NCBI GenBank assembly: GCA_011799875.1 | Contig: CM022298.1 | Location: forward strand, 290,160,838 to 290,224,837 | Direction: 5' to 3' | Length of the DNA: 64,000 bases | Source of the DNA: Thinopyrum elongatum | Taxonomy: Eukaryota; Streptophyta; Magnoliopsida; Poales; Poaceae | In this document: piece by piece, positions 56,501 through 64,000 of the stretch | How the letters are laid out: every line of letters begins with the position of its first letter | Numbering within the stretch: the stretch's first letter is position 1 | Notes under the pieces: model-generated | Database searches by the model: none | Seen by the model: only the letters and a program-made list of their open reading frames with translations | What the model was told of the DNA's origin: nothing | Position numbers and translations under genes: made by a program

Positions 56501-57113
56501 ATATTGCAACCTTTTTTAAACTAAATAAGACGATCAGTTCAACGAAAATGAAAGCATCAGTTCAACCGCTCGAATTCATCAGTTCAACAATAGTCAGAAG
56601 AATATTTTGTTTTCTGTTACGCGAAACAGAATAGCTCGGATATATATATATATATCTCAATTCTTGATTCGTGCCGGAATATGGGGCTTCTCAGGTCATT
56701 TGGAATTCTGGCTGTCCGATCTGATCTGCAACGCTCACGTGTCCTAATCTCTGCCATCCGTTCGTGTGTGACGTTTTTTTTGGTTTGGTAAAAAAATTCT
56801 CACTTGTGGGTATTAGCCATATGTCGCTGATTTGTGGGGTCCGGTCACCTGTGGGCCGTGCCCGTCAGCGGCCATGGCTAGAAGAGTGCCCTGTGGGCTT
56901 CTTACGCGGTAGAAAATGCATGCCACCGCCTGTAATTTTGGCTGCCCACCGGGGCAATGATGGAATTTCTGATGGACCGACGCCACTTGGATCACCCCGA
57001 TTCGTTGCTCTGTCCCCAATAGGAAGAGACGCTAGGGTTCGGGCTTGTCTCCTCTCACTTCTCTCTCTCCCTCGCACCTTTCTCGCGCCGCCGCCGCTGC
57101 CGCTCCTACTCCT
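56501..57113. promoter_or_regulatory. Upstream region of the ankyrin-repeat gene fragment
   Basis: It includes three CAGTTCAAC words (56535-56590), a TATATATATATA run (56641-56655) and a GC-rich stretch with GACGCTAGGGTTCGGGC (about 57028) like a plant 5' UTR. No transcription start can be fixed. Confidence 0.35.
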
Positions 57114-57490
57114 ATGCCATCGCTCTCTCCGGCCCCAGCCACTCCCGCTGCTATGCGCCTCCCTCCTCCCCACGAGATCACCACCGACCCTCACTTCTGC
57201 TCGAGCCATGGCGGAGCAGCTGCAACGGTGCTCTATGCGGCCGTCCGATCCATGGACGCCGACGCCGTTCGTGGCCTCCTAGCCCGCACCGCGGAGTCCG
57301 GCTCCATCGCCATGCTCATGGCCGCGTAGACGAACATGGGGGAGTCCAAGCTCTAGCGGCGGAGGCTAACGAGCTCGAGGTCGTGCGCCTCCTCCCCCCG
57401 CTCAATGACGTCGATGCCGCCACGCTCCACTCCTGACTCGACCTCGGCGCCTTCCACGTCACTGCCAAGCAAGGGCACACTGGTGAGCTC
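57114..57490 (+). pseudogene. Ankyrin-repeat protein fragment (ITN1-like exon 1), broken
   Basis: The ATG at 57114 starts MPSLSPAPATPAAMRLPP. An ankyrin-like unit follows (TVLYAAVRSMDADAVRGLLA), then a TAG at 57327-57329. The second unit (MGESKL, then AAEANELEVVRLLPPLNDVD) needs a one-base shift at 57354-57356. Further on, LDLGAFHVTAKQGHTGEL follows a TGA at 57434-57436. The phrase order resembles plant ITN1/ACD6-type ankyrin membrane proteins, which pair N-terminal repeats with a C-terminal PGG membrane domain; no such domain follows here. Loss of frame plus two stops and no downstream exons indicate a relic. Its 5' flank still looks promoter-like. Confidence 0.65.
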
Positions 57491-60400
57491 CTCTTCTTGC
57501 TCGATCCTTATCCTCGCATCAGCCCCTGCCTTTTGTTCTTCTCCTTTTGTTTGCTCTTTGCTGCTCCTACTCCTCCTTGTTCTTCATCTCGCTAATGTGG
57601 TGCTTGCTGGGCGAGCGTTGGGGCTGCATGCGCCTGGAGTCGTGGGCTGGGTGTTGTGATGGCCTCGCTGCGGCGTGACGCCTGTTGATGTGCCTTTCCT
57701 CATTTGCTTGCAGGTCCCATCAAAATCCAGCCGCTTCGCCGGATCTGCTGCTCTGGTCGTCGATCTGTAGTATGTGCCTATTCTGCCCTGTTCTTGGCCA
57801 CTGGCTACTGCTCGTCTCTGATTTGTGCCTTGTTTTCCTTGCAGATTCGTCCGTTGTCACCGGTGCCTCCTTCGACCTGACCCTCCTGCGTCTCCGTTCA
57901 TGGATCTGCCGGTCAACCCTTCTCCTCCTCCTCCTTTTCACTTTTCACTTCTCTTTTGTTCTAGCACTACATGTATCGTATCGTGTCGTGCGTGTTAATG
58001 TGTAGGCTGGCCAGTGAGGCCTTTTGTTGTTTGTCTTGATTCTGGTAAAGGCCAAAAATACTTTTTACTTGTTTGTGTGGAGTGTGGATCTATGCCTTTT
58101 GTTCTTTTTCTGCATCTTGGTAGGTCCCGCAATTGATGTTCCTCTGTGGATTGAATGTTGGTGATTTTGTTCCTTTTTGCACGTAGGATGGCTAGGTTTA
58201 TGTAAAGGGGGTGTGATTTCTTCTTCGTTTAGTGCTCCAGCTAGGTTCCAAGGAAGGGGAATTTTGGAGTTGTCTTCTTGTGTTGGTACCTTGTTTTCCG
58301 GGAAGCATTGGATCTAGCTAGGTTTTTTTAATAATGTATGGCTTTGTTGTTGAGGAGGGGGTTAGTCCTGCCAGGTTTCTTGAGGTCATATGATAACTAA
58401 GAATACCCCACGAGATGCTTTGCTATTTTAGTGTGCCTCTTTTGATTGGTATTCTTAGATGAATAAATGGATCTGGTGAGAGATGAAAGCCAAAATAGAT
58501 ATAGTTGATTTGATTTTTCAAGTTCATGTTGATATTGTTCTGTAGTAGTAAATGATATGGCACACTGCTGCATGCTTTTGTGTTCTTGATAGTTAGTGTG
58601 GATCGTTTAATTGGTGCTCTTGACCGGGTAGATCGATGTGCTTTCGGTATGGCTTTGTTGTGAAGGAGAGGTTTAGGCCTGCCAGGTTTCTTGTGGTCAT
58701 CTCAAATCTTGATTCGTGTAAGGGTTAACCTTGCTTAGTTCAGAATAACCAACATTCTTCTTGAAAGTAGCCCTACTCAAGGTGATATAAGGTTCTCCCT
58801 TCCATTGCCTGGTTAGCTGCCAGTGCTCACTAATTTTTGCATCTCTGCCATGGCTAAAATTCGTCCAGCTATTTTGATATGTAGCTTCTTATGCTATCAA
58901 TGTTATTTTAGCATTAGCAAATTGCTTTTCTAGCGTTGTTTTCTCTATAGATGAAATACACAGGCACATTCTGTATTTTATCATCTGCAATTCTGATTTA
59001 TGCCCGCTTCATGTCTTTGTGAAGTTCCACTTTATTATCTAAGAAATTATGTATTGCTTTGATTTATCTAAAAACACAATAAGTCCTACTCCTTTTCTTG
59101 TGTTAGAACCATAATTCTTTTGGAACATACTTGAGTTTACAAATGTATAGCAGATTGGAAAAGTAAGTTCTCTTTTGACATCTATACTTTTTATGCTCAG
59201 ATTTAATGGCATGCTCCTGCTTCTTGCCCCTGGCCCTTCCAGATGCAACCCATGGTCCCTTAGAGTTGGTGCACTAGAGTTGGGCCTTCCACGCCATGCC
59301 TCCACCCAGGATCCTATGAGGACCGATGTATGTCGGCAGCATCTACTCAATATTCATAGATCTAATAGTTAATATAAATTTGACATGATTCCTTTTGCCT
59401 TTGTAGTTTTCGTATATTTTCCATTTCATTTTCTGCACTTTGTGAATTGTTGTCATCCTTTGTTTTATGCATTTGTTCAAACTGGTGCTCCTCGAAAGGT
59501 TATCATACTCTTTGCGGGTGTTAGCTATTTTTTCATGACTTTGTTTTTTCCTCTCGTGGGCCATGTTGATCCTATTTCGGTTTGCCTTCTTGCATATCTA
59601 CTATGAGCATATGTCCTTGTCTCGCAACATCTTTCATTTGTGGAGCGGTTTCGTCATCTGTTTATTGCTTGGTTCATATTTGCTACTTCGGTAATTTCTA
59701 CCCTGGCTTCGAGCTGGTGATTTAGTTTCTAGCTAAATTAGGTTGGTAGGAAAATGATACTAATGTACATCTACACCGCAATCAAAGTGATTGGCGTTGG
59801 GTTCCTTGTGCTGGAGGTGATCTCGGTTTGTATTTTAAATTCTGACATAATTTAGATATTTAAACAGTGATTAGCATTTTTTAGGTGTTCTGCCTTCGAT
59901 GCTTATAGACGATAAGGCGCCCTGGCAGCGCCTTACAAATATGCCCGCCTTAGGCGCTTAGGCTTCACCTGGGCGCTAGAGCGGGTGGTGCTCACCTTAG
60001 GTCGTCTTACCGCCTTATAAACAATGATGATTAGTACTTCGAAATTAATTTCATACTCATTTGCCTTTTGTATTTTTTTTGCTTCGCTGCCTTACTCTGT
60101 TTCTGTTGTACTGCAAGCAGAAGCCTTCATCCATTGTGTAATACAGTACCATGTGATCAAAAAGTGGATCCAGTATCCTCAAATTAAGGAGTCAACTAAG
60201 ATCTGAGTCAGCTATAGGCACAACTGCCATTCCAGATTAATAAAAAGCAAATCTACAAATGACGGTCACTATTTTCTGCCAGTATGATGTAGTACCATGA
60301 TTCAATTCGAACTTATCCACTATATGAGCCCAGTTAAAACAATATAATTATTCGGTTAAGAAGTTTAGGGAAAATACACAATGAGAATTTTTAGCCTTCC

Positions 60401-62100
60401 CTCATATAAAATAGTATGACACTTTAGTTTGGATGTTCTTTTCCTCTACTGCAGTACATATGATGTAAATTATACAACAACTGTAGGGTGTTCATAACCA
60501 CTGAAAACTTATGTTTTTTTCCTTTTATTCAGAGATTGAATTAATGTTTGGCATGAGGCGGTGGAGGTGATGTTGATCCCTAGAGGCCTAACATCCTTCT
60601 AATTTGGGAAAGGATGAACTTGAAGATTCCTATTTATTTCTCTGTTGGTATGTGTTTTTTGGGTCAAACTTTAACTTGATTTTATGAACTGTGTGATTTA
60701 TTTGAGATTATATTTGTTCTATAGGTTTAACCATTCCAGCTAACATGTACTACAAGATGCTTATTGGATGGACTAGCCAAAAGATCAAGGATACCTATAG
60801 TTCAGAACCCATTTAACTTCAAGCAGGGTGCTTTCTTGAAAAAGCTTCTGAGTCAACGATATGCAAAATGATTATAGAAAGATCATTTGATTGAGAAAAA
60901 ATTCTAAATGTTCAGTCAGCCTTCAAAAGAAGACCCACACTTCAATCTTTGGCATCAGAAGAAAATTTAGTTTTCTTATAAGAAAATTTCTGAATAGATC
61001 TATTGGATATTATGTATGCTTGTCCATTGTGTTGCTTCTGAGCAAATGTTCTTATTTGTAGTGTTGAAGAAAAACTTTTGTGAGACCTATGCACTTTTAA
61101 AGAAATATGATATTTTGCTTCATTTGCAGTTTCTTTACCGGAACGACATTGAAGGTTTTCTCACATTGCAGTTTGCCCCTTTGAGCGTTATTCATTAATG
61201 ATCCTGGACCTTGTGCACTTTTTCGAACACCTGGTATGATTAGCGGTGGGCTCCATAAAAAATATTGGTTACACTTCCAGGGTATTGCCCTCTCAAAATT
61301 TGTGTTCTTTTTTCATGTTTGCTAATGGTGTAGGAACATATATGTTTTGTCGCTAAATAAATTGCTCCTGCTGGCTTGTTAGTGCTTAGCACTTGTTCTG
61401 CTATAGTGGAGAACAGGAGATGTCTACCCTTCCTTATGCTTTAGTGAATGCTTATCTGCTTGGAGATGATGTCTTTCTCTTGGAGTTGAATGTTGCTTTA
61501 TAGTTTGTACTTTGTACTCATCGCTTTATGTGCCCTATGCTCATTGGCCTTTTCCTGATCATCCCTTAAATTATCATAAGCATTTTTCTTTTCGTTCATT
61601 CTACGTGCCTTTGTTTGACGCTTCACTACCTTCTGTCATATGACACTCCAGGTTCATCTAGCATTTAGGATGGTTTGGTCAAAAATTAAATTTTGTTTTC
61701 TATAATCTGAATTTCTTCCTTATACTTGTGTCTTATAGAAAGTCACTCCTAGCTCGGTTAATTATGTATATAGTTTGCATTGATACTAAACTATGACATC
61801 CTTTGTCTTGACTACCATGAACTATTTGTATTGAATCAGAAACATCGTTGGTAATTCACCGCTTGCATTTCCCACCGCATTTAACTTATCAACGCTATTA
61901 TTTTCATGAGCTGACTCCACAACAACTCAGTTCTTTTGCAGACCACTTATTGTATAAAACAAGAGATTCCTAGCCTATGCAGAAGCGGACCGGAAGTCAC
62001 AAGAAGTGCATGGGCTAAAGGACCCTCCCCTTGCATACAGTGTTTCCAGATAGGTTCCCCTCTTGCTTCCATGAAGCTACCATCCAAGGTCAGGCGCCGG
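57491..62100. other. Long stretch with no supported gene
   Basis: T-rich, intron-like DNA with several splice-acceptor-like sites (TTGCTTGCAG near 57714, TTCCTTGCAG near 57844, TTTATGCTCAG near 59201) but no recognised exons. A GGCGC-rich block with repeated GCGCCTTA/TTAGGCGC words lies at 59918-60020. The ORF at 59175-59372 is unrecognised. Confidence 0.5.
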
Positions 62101-62256
62101 CATGGATGACAAATCCTCTGCAATGCCAGCCTCATTTCTCAAGGTACCAACACATGATGACCTGCTGGTGAAGGGCCTTCCTCCAGTTAGTTTCCAGCTC
62201 TTTCTCATTTCATGGTCATGTTAGGTACTCAGTTTCATCACCCATAGCGTACCGAT

Positions 62257-62817
62257 ATGGATATTTTACCTCTCCTTGAATCAGAGCTATCAACCATCTG
62301 TGTCACCATTAGCAAACAGTTCATACTTGAGCGAGCCATAGAAATAACTGGTGGCACAATCCATCAGTTCACCTTCACCAACACAGGCAGCGACGACCTG
62401 GACGTCTCTGTCTCCATTGACCTGCCCACGCACAGCCAAAGTGTATCAGCCACAAAAAGAAATTTCACGGACAATGCGTTGAATCTACGTGTGTTGCGGC
62501 CCTCATATACCTGCAGAACACATGTATAGTCATGTGATGCAAACTTTGCCGAGCTCAAAACATGCAAAAGAAAACTTCAGGACGAGAAGTTCTGGTCCTC
62601 GGCCCTCTACGATCGAGCTGAGACTTTGCGTGACCAACTCTCTTCACTGGCTGCAATCAACCAGGGTCCCCAATCTAAGGCTAAAGAACGGGTTGCTATA
62701 TTCACTCCTAAGCATCAGAACACCACACAAATGAACCAGATAGTGTCCTCTGAGATAAAACCAAACCTCCGTTTAATAGCAAATGTACATAGTGTATTCA
62801 ACACACATTTCAATTGA
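62257..62817 (+). pseudogene. Unrecognised 187-codon frame with one internal stop
   Basis: A single frame runs from the ATG at 62257 (MDILPLLESELSTICVTISK) to 62817 with one TAG at 62527-62529. The first part (TGGTIHQFTFTNTGSDDLD, VSVSIDLPTHSQSVSATK) reads as beta-rich. The part after the stop (FAELKTCKRKLQDEKFWSSA, LYDRAETLRDQLSSL) is charged and helical, possibly coiled-coil. The base composition is less T-rich than the flanks. I do not recognise the family. It could be an exon pair with a missed intron near the stop, a relic gene or a transposon ORF. A short upstream stretch (ATG near 62105, MDDKSSAMPASFLK) may belong to it. Confidence 0.3.
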
Positions 62818-63203
62818 TTCTAATTTCTTTTATAGATTGCTTGCCCACAGGATAACACCAAGGGAGGAACCACACCAACTCCTGTGCTCTCCTTTTCATT
62901 TTTAGCATTATGCCTGCATACAACACTTTTACCATGTATATGTGCTAACCATGCTATCACACATTGCCAGTATCCACCATGTGCCTACTAAGGACAGAAA
63001 GAAGAGGAGAACCACACAGAGTGTTATTCCCTGGAAAATAAAAAATAAACACACGGCATTGCAGGTAGGCATGATTTGTTTGATCAACCATCTTATTCGG
63101 TTTTACATACCGCTGTTCATACGATCGGTTGTTTTTCCAGCTTCCCACCATCGTTACAACCGAATGGAGGAAGCACTGTCTCGAACTTTCATGGATTTAG
63201 GAT

Positions 63204-63515
63204 CAGACACATTTGTACCGCCACATAACTTGTACTTGCCCGATGTATGTATTGTGATCATATCAGCTCCGCCACTTTTGTAACACCACATGACCTGTTC
63301 TTGCCCTGTGTATGTATTGTGATCATATCAACTCCCTATGAATGCGAAATAAATTAATTACTGTGTATGTCTACATGGAACCCCTCTGCTATGCTACTTT
63401 ACATCGAACCTTCATGAACTGAGGTTCCCACACTTTTGTAGCTCCACCAGACTTGTTGTCACACAATGGATGTATTGTGATCATATCATCTCTCTATGTA
63501 TACCAAATAGAGTAA
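63204..63515. repeat. Three diverged copies of a roughly 65-bp repeat
   Basis: Copies near 63209, 63273 and 63433 share CATTTGTA/CACTTTTGTA, CACnn(A)GACnTGTT-type text, then TGTATTGTGATCATATCA and CTCCCTATG or similar. The first two are adjacent; the third is 160 bp further. Confidence 0.75.
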
Positions 63516-63619
63516 TTCTCCTATGTAACTACATGCATTTTACATTAAAACTTAATTAGCTCTAAACAATTAACGTTATGATGTATGTTTACAAGACACT
63601 AAGGTCATCTCCATTAACA

Positions 63620-64000
63620 TCTCAATTTCCTATCCCTTGCCCCGCCGTTCGGCGGGCAATGCGCGGCAAGCCGCGCCTCCTATCTAGTATATATAGAGAG
63701 CAACACTATTTTGATCCCAGGATCAGAATAGTTATTTGGATCACGGCGCGCCCTATAAGACGCGAGCGAGATGTTCCTGAACTCCCTGACCCGCAGCGAA
63801 ACAAAAAAAGAAAAAGCCCAAACAAAAAAAGAACCCACGTTCCCCACCTCTCCCCACTCTCCCCGATTCCCAGCCGCAGCCATCCCCACCGCCGTGCGCC
63901 TCCCCCTTCCTCCCAACGGCCGGCGCACCTCCCCACGGCCGGGTCCAGGCCGGCTCCCACGCGCCGCCGCTGCCATCTTCCCCGGCGCGCCGCGCCCACT
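63620..64000. other. GC-rich right edge, gene not identifiable
   Basis: From AAGGTCATCTCC the sequence becomes GC-rich (GCCGTTCGGCGGGC, GGCGCGCC, CCGCCGTGCGCC). It may be the promoter or 5' end of a gene beyond the window; the reading frames are low-complexity and open on both strands, so no call is made. Confidence 0.3.

Noticed and set aside
57045..57113. Upstream extension of the ankyrin fragment to 57045
   Set aside because: The extension starts at a non-ATG codon and reads as CT-rich 5' UTR; the ATG at 57114 is preferred.
63680..64000. Minus-strand Gly/Arg-rich ORFs at the right edge
   Set aside because: Two overlapping minus frames in GC-rich DNA, cut by the window end; could be promoter DNA, so no call.

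Overview
The window is plant nuclear DNA, almost certainly from a Triticeae grass (wheat, Aegilops or barley relatives). The evidence is two tandem FBD-type F-box genes, a grass-type 3'-5' exonuclease-like gene, and nested LTR retrotransposons whose ends and coding regions resemble the BARE/Angela/WIS and Maximus (SIRE) Copia groups and the Tekay/Del chromovirus group of Gypsy. Family names come from remembered sequence, not from a search. No bacterial, organellar, CRISPR, rRNA or tRNA feature was seen.

Layout. (1) 1-7.7 kb is a small gene island: an apparently intact four-exon F-box/FBD gene (562-2852), a tandem paralogue broken by a one-base frameshift (3459-5270), and an exonuclease-like gene (6150-6832) that is also frameshifted and lacks acidic residues expected in its active site; repeats and a CACTA-like terminus flank it. 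(2) 7.7-10.8 kb is non-coding and CT/CA-rich, with one unrecognised minus-strand ORF. (3) 10842-17226 is a non-autonomous Gypsy-type element whose 3' LTR is cut off. (4) 17227-36005 is a LINE (ORF1 and the start of ORF2) split by a complete Tekay-type Gypsy element with 4.2-kb LTRs (21548-35805, target duplication GGCAG). (5) 36006-36955 is a leader fragment of another LTR element joined directly to (6) a 5'-truncated Maximus/SIRE-like Copia element (36956-52306), itself split by a complete but decayed Angela/BARE-like Copia element (40012-48655, target duplication ATATC). (7) 52.3-64 kb is mostly non-coding, with diverged tandem arrays, a (GT)n microsatellite, a broken ankyrin-repeat gene fragment (57114-57490) and one unrecognised, stop-interrupted frame (62257-62817).

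All four large retroelements and the LINE lie on the + strand. The insertion order is partly readable: Tekay went into the LINE, and Angela-like went into Maximus-like. Most stop codons in the Tekay frame are one C/G-to-T/A transition from a sense codon, as expected for silenced, methylated repeats. The F-box paralogue, the exonuclease-like gene, the ankyrin fragment and LINE ORF2 each show an apparent single-base loss, mostly in or beside a short homopolymer, so consensus error and true decay must be separated.
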